Positions 9,456 through 17,617 of a DNA stretch of 64,000 nt are shown here, piece after piece. The DNA is from Verrucomicrobiales bacterium (GTDB lineage Bacteria > Verrucomicrobiota > Verrucomicrobiia > Verrucomicrobiales > DEV007), in the NCBI GenBank assembly GCA_016795505.1, contig JAEUHH010000005.1:27979-91978 (forward strand). Direction: 5' to 3'. The first letter of the stretch is position 1; every line of letters starts with the position of its first letter. The position numbers were made by a program, and so were the translations under genes. The notes beneath the pieces were generated by a model. It saw only the letters and a list, made by a program, of their open reading frames with translations. It was not told the origin of the DNA and did no database searches.

Positions 9456-9851
9456 TTACCCATACGCTTCCACCAACAGTCCGGGCACGCGGCTGAACTC
9501 ATCGACATTGTTTGTGACCACACCATGGCCGTTGGCCAGGGCGGCGGAGGCAATCCATAAGTCATTGGTGCCGATGAGCTGCCCGCTGGCGGCGAGAGCG
9601 CGGTAGATCTCGCCGTAATGCCACGAAACTTCGATCGTCCAGGGAAGGATCGGATACGGGCGGCACAATTGTTCCCAGTCCCGCCGAGCGGACGCGGACT
9701 GTCCGCAGGCGAGTTCGCCCACGATCGTGAAGGTGAGGTAAAACGTGTCGCTGGGGTGAGCAGCGAGAAACGCGTGGGCTTTGCCTGGCACTCCGCGCCG
9801 GGCATCACGCTCGGCCGTGATGACGAAATTCGTGTCGAGGATCAGGCCCAT
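9456..9851 (-). CDS. vapC: PIN-domain toxin (VapC family)
   Basis: The 131-residue PIN nuclease shows the acidic catalytic residues in order: Asp6 in LILDTNFVI, Glu46 in TIVGELACG, Asp97 in IGTNDLWIASAALANG, and Asp117 in TNNVDEF. VapC toxins are Mg-dependent RNases that cut tRNA or rRNA and are neutralised by the upstream antitoxin. The start ATG at 9851 overlaps the end of the antitoxin gene by 10 bp, the usual arrangement for translational coupling. Both genes lie between two copies of the hflX 3' end, so the pair appears to be an inserted module. The specific RNA target cannot be inferred. Confidence 0.9.
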   Translation of the reverse strand: MGLILDTNFVITAERDARRGVPGKAHAFLAAHPSDTFYLTFTIVGELACGQSASARRDWEQLCRPYPILPWTIEVSWHYGEIYRALAASGQLIGTNDLWIASAALANGHGVVTNNVDEFSRVPGLLVEAYG

Positions 9852-10081
9852 GGATCGTCTGGGATCGGGTCATGCTTGGCCGCTGCTTCGACGGACTCCA
9901 GATAGCGCTCGCTGACCCCACTGCCGCCGGCGTCCAAGTAGGCAAGCAGGCGCGCGCCAGTCAGTGGCGCATCGGTGAACTCGGCACGGCGAACGACTTC
10001 TGTGAAGGATTCACCAGCCTTTTTCGCCGCCCGCAGCTTTTCGTAAGCGTCCAACTCCAGCGTGATCGTCTTGGTTGCCAT
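9842..10081 (-). CDS. vapB: VapB-type antitoxin
   Basis: The 79-residue protein begins MATKTITLELDAYEKLRAAK, a short ribbon-helix-helix-like start typical of VapB antitoxins that bind their own promoter. SFTEVVRRAEF follows, then a C-terminal toxin-binding tail rich in acidic and small residues, ending KHDPIPDDPWA. ATG at 10081 was chosen; the open frame extends to 10141 but the extra residues come from the border with the repeat. It overlaps the toxin gene by 10 bp. The promoter probably lies between 10082 and 10115 and is autoregulated, as in known VapBC operons (inference). Confidence 0.82.
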   Translation of the reverse strand: MATKTITLELDAYEKLRAAKKAGESFTEVVRRAEFTDAPLTGARLLAYLDAGGSGVSERYLESVEAAAKHDPIPDDPWA

Positions 10082-10115
10082 GCACGAAAAATACACGAAG
10101 TGATCACCCCCTGCA

Positions 10116-10244
10116 ATGCACCGGGAGGGCAAAACCCTCAAGGAAGACTACGAGGACAACGACGTGTTGCACACTCCGGTGATGCCGCACGCGATGCGGC
10201 ATCAATTCGCCCCATTCGAAGAGACGGCCAATGCCGGTGCCTGA
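10116..10244 (+). pseudogene. Duplicated 3' fragment of hflX
   Basis: This 42-codon open frame starts at an ATG that replaces a CTG of hflX. It encodes a copy of the HflX C-terminus from HREGK to ETANAGA with four amino-acid differences from the intact gene. It lacks the GTPase domain and has no role as a GTPase. It is best read as a footprint of the event that placed the toxin-antitoxin genes here. Confidence 0.85.
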
Positions 10245-10285
10245 GCCGTTGCCGGCGAAGCGGGTGCGTTGGGCAGGTGATGCGG
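10117..10285. repeat. Direct repeat copy 2 (hflX 3' end), right flank of VapBC
   Basis: This is the second copy of the 169-bp repeat at 9262-9430, offset by 855 bp. Its end overlaps the 3' end of the sulfotransferase gene on the opposite strand, so the last 27 sense codons and the stop of that gene are antisense hflX sequence. Confidence 0.95.
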
Positions 10286-11254
10286 AGCCGCCGTCCGGCT
10301 CAGGCTCGGCTCGTTCCAATGCGACAGATCGCGGCCGATCAGGGCGCCGAGACGCTCGACTTCGGGGCGGAACTCTTCCACCAATGCCTCGCGGAGCGCG
10401 GGATCGATGTCCTTGTCTGACAGCGGAGGCAGCAGTTTCAGCATCGCGCTCCGATACCACCGGCCGGGCGATTGGATCAGGCGCCCCGCCCAGCGCTCGG
10501 TCAGTGACAGGCTTTGGAGTTTTCGCTTCAGCCGGAATTCCCACAGGTGCGTGCGGGTCAGCTTCGCAGAGTCGTTCTGCCGCTCAATGGAGGACACGGC
10601 TTCGGGAGAAATGTCGAGAAATGCCGCGATTTCGCCCAGGACCCGGCCCGGATCGGCATTCAGATCCTCCATCAGGAAGACCCGCACCCGCTCGCGGCCG
10701 AACACACGGAAGTAACGCTCCACAGCCACGGAAAAATGAGCCGCCTGCCGGTAGTTGAGACAGCCTTTGAACCCGCAGTGCCGCGGCAGTTTCTGGCCGA
10801 ATTGACGCAGCGGCTCCGCTGCCAGCGCCTCGCGGAAATCGGCGATGGTTTCATGCGCATAGCGCAGGCAGTCGTGATGCCATGAGCGCATCCAGTCCAC
10901 CGGCGGGCGGAGCAGGATGATGATACGCAGATCGGGATCGTCGCCGGAGAAATCCTGGATCCGGCGCGGCGCATTGGGCGACAGCAGGTAGAGCGCCGAC
11001 ACCTCGCCCACCCGGCGCTTGTCGCGGGCCTCGGCAAACAGGGCTCGGTAGTCTTCCTCCCGGCTCACCCGGATCCAGTCCTCGATCCCCAGATCGTCAC
11101 TGAAAAACATCGGCTCCTTTTGCAGCCAGTAGTCTTGGGGACGTTCGGAGTGTGGCAAAAACACCTCAGGATGCGCCAAAAGCGCATGATAAAGGGCCGT
11201 GGTACCGCACTTCGGCGCACCGACGATGAAAAAATTCGGCTGACAGCTGGGCAT
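10202..11254 (-). CDS. PAPS-dependent sulfotransferase
   Basis: The 350-residue enzyme probably transfers sulfate from PAPS to a carbohydrate or other acceptor. The 5'-phosphosulfate loop FFIVGAPKCGTTALYHAL is at the N-terminus. The 3'-phosphate-binding region is IIILLRPPVDWMRSWHH near residue 110, with the conserved Arg and a nearby Ser. A later block LMEDLNADPGRVLGEIAAFL is typical of the heparan-sulfate-type Sulfotransfer_1/3 families. The C-terminal 27 residues (Pro/Ala-rich, ending SSNGAN) are encoded by the antisense strand of the duplicated hflX 3' end, so the original C-terminus may have been altered. A TATAAT sequence overlapping the trpB stop codon could serve as a -10 element for this gene (weak inference). 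Confidence 0.88.
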   Translation of the reverse strand: MPSCQPNFFIVGAPKCGTTALYHALLAHPEVFLPHSERPQDYWLQKEPMFFSDDLGIEDWIRVSREEDYRALFAEARDKRRVGEVSALYLLSPNAPRRIQDFSGDDPDLRIIILLRPPVDWMRSWHHDCLRYAHETIADFREALAAEPLRQFGQKLPRHCGFKGCLNYRQAAHFSVAVERYFRVFGRERVRVFLMEDLNADPGRVLGEIAAFLDISPEAVSSIERQNDSAKLTRTHLWEFRLKRKLQSLSLTERWAGRLIQSPGRWYRSAMLKLLPPLSDKDIDPALREALVEEFRPEVERLGALIGRDLSHWNEPSLSRTAAPHHLPNAPASPATAQAPALAVSSNGAN

Positions 11255-11396
11255 GGAAAGGTGCCCGGCAGGGAGGCGGCCCGGTCATCGCTCACCTCTC
11301 GGGAGGTGGCATTTCAACCGAGCCACTGACAGGCACGGCTTCAAAATTACCATAAAATCTATCGAAAGAGCAAATTCTTTTCAGAAATTTGACCCA

Positions 11397-12602
11397 TTAT
11401 AGCAAATATCTCGAAGCCTGTTCCACATCCTTGTCTCCGCGGCCCGAGAGATTGACCACGATGATCTGGTCCTTGCCCATGGTCGGCGCCACTTTGCGGA
11501 CTTCGGCCAGGGCGTGGCTGCTCTCCAGCGCCGGAATGATGCCCTCGCACTCGCACAGTTCGCGAAAGGCGGCCAGCGCCTCATCGTCCGTGGCATAGGT
11601 GTAGTTCACCCGGCCCTCGCTTTGCAGATAGGCATGCTCCGGACCGACCGCGGCATAGTCCAGACCGGCCGAGACGGAGTGCGTCAGCTCGATCTGGCCG
11701 TCGGCGTTGGCCAGCAGCCATGTCTTCGTGCCCTGCAACACGCCCAGCTTGCCGCCTTGGAAACGGGCGGCGTGTTCGCCGTGGCGGATGCCGTGGCCGC
11801 CGGCTTCCACGCCGGTCATCCGCACCTCGGCATCGTTTAGAAAGGGATGGAACAGGCCGATCGAGTTGCTCCCGCCGCCCACGCACGCCACCAACAGGTC
11901 GGGTAGCCGCTCCTCACGCTCCAGCAGTTGGCGCCGGGCTTCCTGGCCGATGACACGATGGAAATCCCTCACCATCATCGGGTAAGGATGCGGCCCCAGA
12001 GCGCTGCCGAGGATGTAGTGGGTGGTGCGGACATTGGTCACCCAGTCGCGCAAAGCCTCGTTCACGGCTTCCTTCAGCGTTTTCTGGCCGGCTTCCACTC
12101 CGACGACTTCGGCCCCGAGCAGGCGCATGCGCACCACGTTCAGGTGCTGGCGCTCCATGTCCACTGCTCCCATGTAGACCCGGCATTTCAGGCCGAAACG
12201 GGCCGAAACCGTCGCCGTGGCGACCCCATGCTGGCCGGCTCCCGTCTCGGCGATGATGCGTTCCTTGCCCAGCCGTTTCGCGAGCAGGATCTGGCCGAGG
12301 GCGTTGTTGATCTTGTGAGCGCCGGTGTGGAGCAAGTCCTCACGCTTGAGATAGATCCGCGCCCCGCCGAGCCGCTCCGTCCAGCGTTCCGCGAAATACA
12401 GCGGTGTCGGCCGGCCCACATACTCCTGCAACAGCCGGTCCAGTTCGGCCTGGAAAGCCGGGTCTTCCTTGGCCCGGAAATACTCCGCCGTCAGTTCATC
12501 CAGCGCCGCGACCAGCGTCTCCGGCACGAAACGGCCCCCGAAGGTGCCGAAGTGGCCGCCCTCGTCGGGCAGGGTGGGAAGGGGAGTCTGCGTCTCACTC
12601 AT
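11397..12602 (-). CDS. trpB: Tryptophan synthase beta chain
   Basis: The 401-residue enzyme is the PLP-dependent subunit that condenses indole with serine to give tryptophan. Seen: the N-terminal [12 protein letters not shown], the PLP lysine at about residue 97 in [13 protein letters not shown], the [12 protein letters not shown] loop, the phosphate-binding [10 protein letters not shown], and [10 protein letters not shown] near the end. ATG at 12602 starts the expected [19 protein letters not shown]; the longer open frame to 12719 overlaps the divergent nadC promoter region. trpA is not adjacent, although trpB and trpA are often neighbours. The gene is divergent from nadC with a 152-bp gap. 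Confidence 0.97.
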   Translation of the reverse strand: MSETQTPLPTLPDEGGHFGTFGGRFVPETLVAALDELTAEYFRAKEDPAFQAELDRLLQEYVGRPTPLYFAERWTERLGGARIYLKREDLLHTGAHKINNALGQILLAKRLGKERIIAETGAGQHGVATATVSARFGLKCRVYMGAVDMERQHLNVVRMRLLGAEVVGVEAGQKTLKEAVNEALRDWVTNVRTTHYILGSALGPHPYPMMVRDFHRVIGQEARRQLLEREERLPDLLVACVGGGSNSIGLFHPFLNDAEVRMTGVEAGGHGIRHGEHAARFQGGKLGVLQGTKTWLLANADGQIELTHSVSAGLDYAAVGPEHAYLQSEGRVNYTYATDDEALAAFRELCECEGIIPALESSHALAEVRKVAPTMGKDQIIVVNLSGRGDKDVEQASRYLL

Positions 12603-12754
12603 GGAAAAAGATTCTAGCCGGAAGGGCCGGCACGATAACCCCGCTTCAGGCTGCTTCCCACCGGATTTTCGGGTTGTTACGGGCCGGCACCGATTCGTGG
12701 GCGCCAAAAACGCTCGCACCGGCGGCTTTTCCGGATTCCATTCGCCCGACCATC

Positions 12755-13645
12755 ATGATCCTGCCCGATCCTGCCCAGGCCGCCGAGCCGCTGATCGATC
12801 TCGCCCTCGCCGAGGACCTTGGCGACGCCGGTGACATCACCGCCCAATGCTTTGTGCCCGCCGGGCACTGCTCCCGCGGCCGCATCGTGGCGCGACAGCC
12901 GCTCGTGGTGTGCGGCACCACCATCGCCGCGGCGGTTTTTGCCAAAGTCGACCCCCGGCTCTCCGTCGACATCCACCACGCCGATGGCGAGGCCGTGCCT
13001 GCCGGAGCCACCGTGCTCACTGTCACCGGTCCCACCCGCGGCATCCTCACTGGCGAGCGCACCGCGTTGAATTTCCTCCAGCGTCTCAGCGGCATCGCCA
13101 CCCAGACCCGCGCCTTTGTCCGGGCCGCCGCCGGGCCGTCCGGACAGACCCGTGCCGACGTGCTCGACACCCGCAAGACCACGCCCGGATGGCGCCTGCT
13201 GGAAAAAGCCGCCGTTCTCGCCGGCGGCGGTCGCAATCACCGGCTCGGCCTCCACGATGCGGTCATGGTCAAGGACAACCACCTCGTCGCCGAGCACCGC
13301 GCCGCCGCCCTCGCCGCCGGCATCCGCGCCGTACGCGAGCAGTTTCCCGGCGTCGCCTTCATCGAAGTCGAGGCCGACCACCTCGATCAGGTGCGCACCT
13401 TCCTCACCCTCGAAGGCGTCGACGTCATCCTGCTCGACAACATGAGCTGCGACGACTTGCGCGCCGCCGTCGCCCTGCGCGACGCCCTCGCCCCCCGCGT
13501 GCGCCTCGAAGCCAGCGGCGGTGTCACCCTCGATACCATTGCCGCCATCGCCGCGACGGGAGTCGATGCCGTGTCCGTCGGGGCGCTGACCCACTCGGTC
13601 AAAGCCGCCGATCTCGCCCTCGATCTCGAGTCCCTCGACACCTGA
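12755..13645 (+). CDS. nadC: Nicotinate-nucleotide pyrophosphorylase (carboxylating)
   Basis: The 296-residue quinolinate phosphoribosyltransferase makes nicotinate mononucleotide from quinolinate and PRPP in de novo NAD synthesis. Seen: DLALAEDLGDAGDITAQ at the start, ERTALNFLQRLSGIATQTR, the active-site block DTRKTTPGWRLLEKAAV followed by GGGRNHRLGLHDAVMVKDNH, then ILLDNMS and LEASGGVTLDTIAAIAATG. Length and order are standard. ATG at 12755 fits the family start; the upstream extension to 12404 is antisense to trpB. birA begins 6 bp after the stop, so the two are almost certainly co-transcribed. nadA and nadB are not in the window. Confidence 0.96.
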   Translation: MILPDPAQAAEPLIDLALAEDLGDAGDITAQCFVPAGHCSRGRIVARQPLVVCGTTIAAAVFAKVDPRLSVDIHHADGEAVPAGATVLTVTGPTRGILTGERTALNFLQRLSGIATQTRAFVRAAAGPSGQTRADVLDTRKTTPGWRLLEKAAVLAGGGRNHRLGLHDAVMVKDNHLVAEHRAAALAAGIRAVREQFPGVAFIEVEADHLDQVRTFLTLEGVDVILLDNMSCDDLRAAVALRDALAPRVRLEASGGVTLDTIAAIAATGVDAVSVGALTHSVKAADLALDLESLDT

Positions 13646-13651
13646 CCACCG

Positions 13652-14479
13652 ATGCACGGCGGCGCCCTTGATGCCCTCGCGATCCGGTCCGCGCTCACCG
13701 ACCGGCTCGGCCCCCGCCTGGCGGGGCGCTTCGAGCCCCGCGTGCTCGCCGTCACCTGCTCCACCAACGACGACGCCCTCGCCCTCGGGCACGGCGGCGC
13801 CTCCGAGGGCACCGTCGTCCTCGCCGAGCACCAGACCGCCGGTCGCGGCCGTCGCGGCGATGCCTGGGTCTCGCCACCGGGGACCAACCTGCTCTTCAGC
13901 CTGCTCCTCCAGCCCACCGTCGGCCTCGCCACTTGGACCCGTCTGCCCCACCTCGCTGGACTGGCCGTCTGCCGCGCCCTTGAGAGCCAGTTCCCCGCCC
14001 TGACCGAGCCGCACCTGAAATGGCCCAACGATCTCTATCTCGACGACCGCAAGCTCGCCGGCATCCTCGTCGAGTCCCGCTCCACCGGCGGCCGGCCGCC
14101 CTGTGCCGTGGTCGGCATCGGACTGAATGTCAACGGCCTGCCCGCCGAGTTTCCCGAGGACCTCAGACCCATCGCCACCACCCTGCGCGAGCACACCGGC
14201 CACCTGATCGATCGCAATACCCTCGTCGCCGCCATTCTGGCCGAGTGGGCCGCCCTCTACCCCACAGGATTGTGCTCCGATTTCGCACCCGTTCGGGATG
14301 AACTGCGTCGGCGCAGTTGGCTCATCGGTCGCGAGATCGTCGTCCTCGCCAACGGCAACGAACTCGCCGGTCGCGCCCACGACATCGGCCCCGAGGGCGA
14401 ATTGCACCTCCTCACCCCCGGCGGAGCCATCGAGACCATCCGCAGCGCCGACCGTGTCATCTGGCGCACAGTCCGCTGA
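13652..14479 (+). CDS. birA: Biotin--[acetyl-CoA-carboxylase] ligase
   Basis: The 275-residue enzyme activates biotin as biotinyl-AMP and attaches it to the carboxylase carrier protein. The nucleotide/biotin loop TAGRGRRGDAWVSPPGTNL is clear, followed by the catalytic-lysine region LKWPNDLYLDDRKLAGILVES and VVGIGLNVNG. The C-terminal small domain includes IGREIVVLANGNELAGRAHDI. There is no N-terminal winged-helix domain, so this is a monofunctional (group I) ligase that should not repress the biotin operon. It follows nadC by 6 bp and is probably translated from the same mRNA. Confidence 0.94.
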   Translation: MHGGALDALAIRSALTDRLGPRLAGRFEPRVLAVTCSTNDDALALGHGGASEGTVVLAEHQTAGRGRRGDAWVSPPGTNLLFSLLLQPTVGLATWTRLPHLAGLAVCRALESQFPALTEPHLKWPNDLYLDDRKLAGILVESRSTGGRPPCAVVGIGLNVNGLPAEFPEDLRPIATTLREHTGHLIDRNTLVAAILAEWAALYPTGLCSDFAPVRDELRRRSWLIGREIVVLANGNELAGRAHDIGPEGELHLLTPGGAIETIRSADRVIWRTVR

Positions 14480-14951
14480 GCGCCTGCGGTGAGATGATGG
14501 CGCTTCGCGCTCGCGTGCCTTTCCGCCGCGTCCTCCCATCGCAGATCATGCTGATCTCCCTCAGAAGAGAAACGCAAATAGCCAATGACGAGCGACACTC
14601 GCCGCGTTGGAATTGTCGTCGTCACGGGCGAGAAGCTCGTGAACAGGCGAAATCTCGCTTGATGCATTGTCGTTGCTATCATCGTCCCAATTACCCGGAT
14701 GAAGGGCTTGATTACTGAAGTTGCTGAGGTAGGCATGAGGGTCGAAGTGGCCTCTTATCCTCTCGGTCGGACCGCCCTCGAAATCCTCAGTGGTATTCGC
14801 TCGTCAAGTGTCGTGAGGTGATCTTAACCCGGCTGGAGCCAGCCCGGAGCGCCGGATGTTTGCCTGGGTCCATTACCAGGTTGAGGCTCTGGAATTCGAG
14901 AAATTGACATCCGCGCATGTCCGGCACGATGAATCAAAAAATGGCGTGGAT
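14480..14951. other. Intergenic region, no recognised gene
   Basis: These 470 bp lie between the convergent birA and TOTE-like helicase genes. No convincing ORF, tRNA or strong hairpin was seen. Base composition is slightly more AT-rich than the neighbouring genes. Confidence 0.5.
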
Positions 14952-17324
14952 TCAGATCAAGCGTCTTTCTTCCCCGGGCTCGCGGTAGCCCAATTCCCGG
15001 TAGGCGGTCATCCGCTTGCGGCGCATGGAGGCGGTCAAAGGGTAGTCAGGTTCGGCATAGTCGTAAATTCGGGTCTCCATTTTACCGGCTCTGGCACGAT
15101 GCAAACGGCCGGCATACTGAATGATCCGCCCTTTGAATGAGGCGGGCAAAGTGAGAAAGAGCGTGTCAAGTGCCGGTAGGTCAAACCCCTCGCCGATCAA
15201 GGACGAAGTGGCGAATAGAGCAAATCCTCTTCGTTCGGCTGCGAGGCCCTCCACTTGGGCGAGCACCGCCGCCCTCGCCTTCTTTCCGAAACTGCCTTCG
15301 ATACGGCAGATGCGATCGGATGATCCGGGATCAAGGGATAACAACTCCCTCTCGAGCAAAGCCAAATGCTCCTTCCGATCGCTGAGTACGGCGCAGCAGC
15401 GATGCTCTCCAAGAGCAGCAGAGAGGTCGGAAATGATCATGCGGTTCCGCTCCTCATGATTGGCGAGAAGGTGCCAGACTTCATGTACCGGCATGCGAAG
15501 TTCCTCTGGAGGCAGGCCGAGCGGAATATCACGAAGAACGAGCACGCGATCAAACCCAGGCTCGGCCGGGGTGTCGAGACGGTATCTCACGGGACCACAC
15601 TGGTGGAAGAGCAGCCTTTGCAATCCGTCCTTGCGCGTCGGAGTCGCCGTCAGGCCGAGAACATGACGGGCTTCGAATGCCTTCATGACTGCCTCAAAAG
15701 AAGCCGCGGGCACGTGGTGGCATTCATCGATCACGATATGGGAAAACGGCCGGAGCAAGGCACCCGGGTGCGCGGATTTCGCCAAAGTCTGGATCATACC
15801 GACAACCACCGCAGGATCACCGGAGAAGCCATGCGCGGTGAGAGTGCCGATTTCCTTTCGGGAAAGGCCGAGGAACCCGGCGATCCGTGAGTGCCACTGA
15901 TCCATCAGGGATTTCCGATGAACCAATACCAAGGTCGGCTCCTTGCGGGCGGCGATGATCGCGCATCCCATGACGGTCTTTCCAGCTCCCGGGGGCGCGA
16001 CCAAAACACCGTCATCCTGTTCCAGCATGGCATCGACCGCCGTTTGCTGTTCGGCAGTCAATTGACCCCGGAAATCCAGATCCACCGGTCGGGTGATGGG
16101 CCGCAGGTCTTCGATCTCCATACGACCTCCCGCCTTCCGGACCAACTCGAGCGCTGCCTCGACACAGCCGCGAGGCAGGACCAGACGATCGTCATGGATT
16201 TCTCCGCAGAACAAGAAGCGCGGGATGTTCCAAGTCCCGAATCGAAGGCGTTGTTTTTCGAAAAACTCCGGATTCGCCAGTGTCGCCAATCGCTTCAGGG
16301 CCGCGACCAACGAACCGGGCAGTTTCGTGGTGGGTATCGTGATCTGCGCCCGCCGGATCGCCCGGATCGTGCCGGTGAAATCCCCCTTCCGGATCGCGGC
16401 GGGAATGACATCGAGAACACGGTCCTCGAATCGGAAATCGACCTCGCTTCCTGACTCGGGCAGCTCTTTTTCCAGCAAGCCATCCAGTCGGGCGCGGTCG
16501 AGGGATGGAAATTGGGAAAGAAAGGCCCATTGATCGGGATGAGGCGCGAAGTCATCGTCCAAGAAGACGGTGTTTCCGGTTTCCCGTGCTTTCGATTGGA
16601 GCGGCATTGCGATCAAATTGCCAAAGCCGCCGGGTGGCAGGGAATCCTGATTCGGAAAAAACCGGTCGTAGGAGCCGAGCGGCATTGTGGGCCGCAAGGC
16701 GGTGGCTTTGGCCATGAGCCAGGTGCCGAAGCGCCGCGCCAGCCACGCCGGAACCGGTTCGCCGAAAAAAATCCACGCATGACCGCCTTCGCCGGAACGG
16801 GAACGCTCCACCGCCACCGCGATCCCATGGCTCCGGGCCCCGTTTCGGTAAGCGGCGACATCCTCTTTCCATCCCGGACCGTCGAAATCGGCGGCCAGGA
16901 AGACGCAGGTGTTGTCCTCGCGGATGGCATAGGTGCCGATGACCGCTTTTCCCGTGAGATGCTCTCGTGCGGCTGTTTCATCGAGTGGCGGAAAGGCCTG
17001 ATGCGGACACTCGGAGCATTTGACGCGGGGCTTCTCGCAGACACCCCGGACCCATTCGTTCCGGCAAGCCGGTGAGTAGCCCTTGCGTCCGGTTTTCAGG
17101 TTCTCCCAAAGGCGCGGATAGACATCCTCCCGGCACCGGAAGCGCGAGAGGAAGAGGGCGATCTTGTCGCCGGGTGAAAGCGTTGAGGATTCGGCGCCCT
17201 CGTTTGGCGCGGGTTCGGTTGGGAGGCTTTCCACCGCCAACAACCGCTCCCGTTCCCGGATCAGCTCGGACCGGCGTTCATCGAGTGCGCGGAGTTCGGA
17301 CTCGATCTGGTGGAGGCGGTTCAT
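14952..17324 (-). CDS. TOTE-type primase-helicase (AEP primase plus DEAD/DEAH helicase)
   Basis: The 790-residue product combines two enzymes. After a short coiled coil (residues 1-30) and a Cys-rich segment with CSECPHQAF, there is an archaeo-eukaryotic primase-like domain: acidic AADFDG near residue 145, SGEGGHAWIFF near 180, and FPNQDSLPPGGFGNLIAMPLQ. A superfamily II helicase follows: Walker A VLVAPPGAGKTVMG near 440, IDECHHVPAASF near 535, LGLTATPTRKDG, and SLIGEGFDLPALDTLFL with QYAGRLHR. This architecture matches the TOTE conflict-system primase-helicase family, thought to act in conflict with mobile DNA. ATG at 17324 was preferred over GTG at 17384. It is the most downstream of three large nucleic-acid enzymes in this region; no dedicated nuclease gene is adjacent. 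Confidence 0.85.
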   Translation of the reverse strand: MNRLHQIESELRALDERRSELIRERERLLAVESLPTEPAPNEGAESSTLSPGDKIALFLSRFRCREDVYPRLWENLKTGRKGYSPACRNEWVRGVCEKPRVKCSECPHQAFPPLDETAAREHLTGKAVIGTYAIREDNTCVFLAADFDGPGWKEDVAAYRNGARSHGIAVAVERSRSGEGGHAWIFFGEPVPAWLARRFGTWLMAKATALRPTMPLGSYDRFFPNQDSLPPGGFGNLIAMPLQSKARETGNTVFLDDDFAPHPDQWAFLSQFPSLDRARLDGLLEKELPESGSEVDFRFEDRVLDVIPAAIRKGDFTGTIRAIRRAQITIPTTKLPGSLVAALKRLATLANPEFFEKQRLRFGTWNIPRFLFCGEIHDDRLVLPRGCVEAALELVRKAGGRMEIEDLRPITRPVDLDFRGQLTAEQQTAVDAMLEQDDGVLVAPPGAGKTVMGCAIIAARKEPTLVLVHRKSLMDQWHSRIAGFLGLSRKEIGTLTAHGFSGDPAVVVGMIQTLAKSAHPGALLRPFSHIVIDECHHVPAASFEAVMKAFEARHVLGLTATPTRKDGLQRLLFHQCGPVRYRLDTPAEPGFDRVLVLRDIPLGLPPEELRMPVHEVWHLLANHEERNRMIISDLSAALGEHRCCAVLSDRKEHLALLERELLSLDPGSSDRICRIEGSFGKKARAAVLAQVEGLAAERRGFALFATSSLIGEGFDLPALDTLFLTLPASFKGRIIQYAGRLHRARAGKMETRIYDYAEPDYPLTASMRRKRMTAYRELGYREPGEERRLI

Positions 17325-17563
17325 TCCTTTGGGGAAAAGGTGTCTGCCAAATTTGGCTTCCCAACCATCGATTGGCCGGAGCACACGCTAATCTGAGCAA
17401 TGGTTTCTTTGCGCAACAATTTCATTGCACGTTCAAGGAGCCTTCCCCCGGCTCCCGGACTTGCCCGATTGGTGGCCGAGTTGCTGGAGGATCGCTCACC
17501 TCACTCCGAAACCAAAAGGCAAAACGTCACACGGAGAGTTCCCCAGACTCGAATGGCAGGCAG

Positions 17564-17612
17564 GTGGGACCGGCGTCTCGCCGGTCGATGACTGGCGAAA
17601 TGCCAGTCCCAC
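17564..17612. repeat. Compound palindromic (REP-like) repeat
   Basis: The 49-bp element has outer arms GTGGGAC/GTCCCAC enclosing two inner hairpins, ACCGGCG-tct-CGCCGGT and ACTGGC-gaaat-GCCAGT. It can fold into a three-way junction. It lies 6 bp beyond the 3' end of the SNF2-type helicase gene, so it may act as a terminator. It resembles dispersed REP-like elements common in this kind of genome. Confidence 0.75.
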
Positions 17613-17617
17613 GCGGC

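Noticed and set aside
9262..10285. VapBC pair as cargo of a classic transposon
   Set aside because: No transposase or terminal inverted repeats, and the 169-bp duplication is far longer than a transposon target duplication.
14480..14951. tRNA gene as insertion site next to the helicase cluster
   Set aside because: No tRNA-like cloverleaf was found in the gap.
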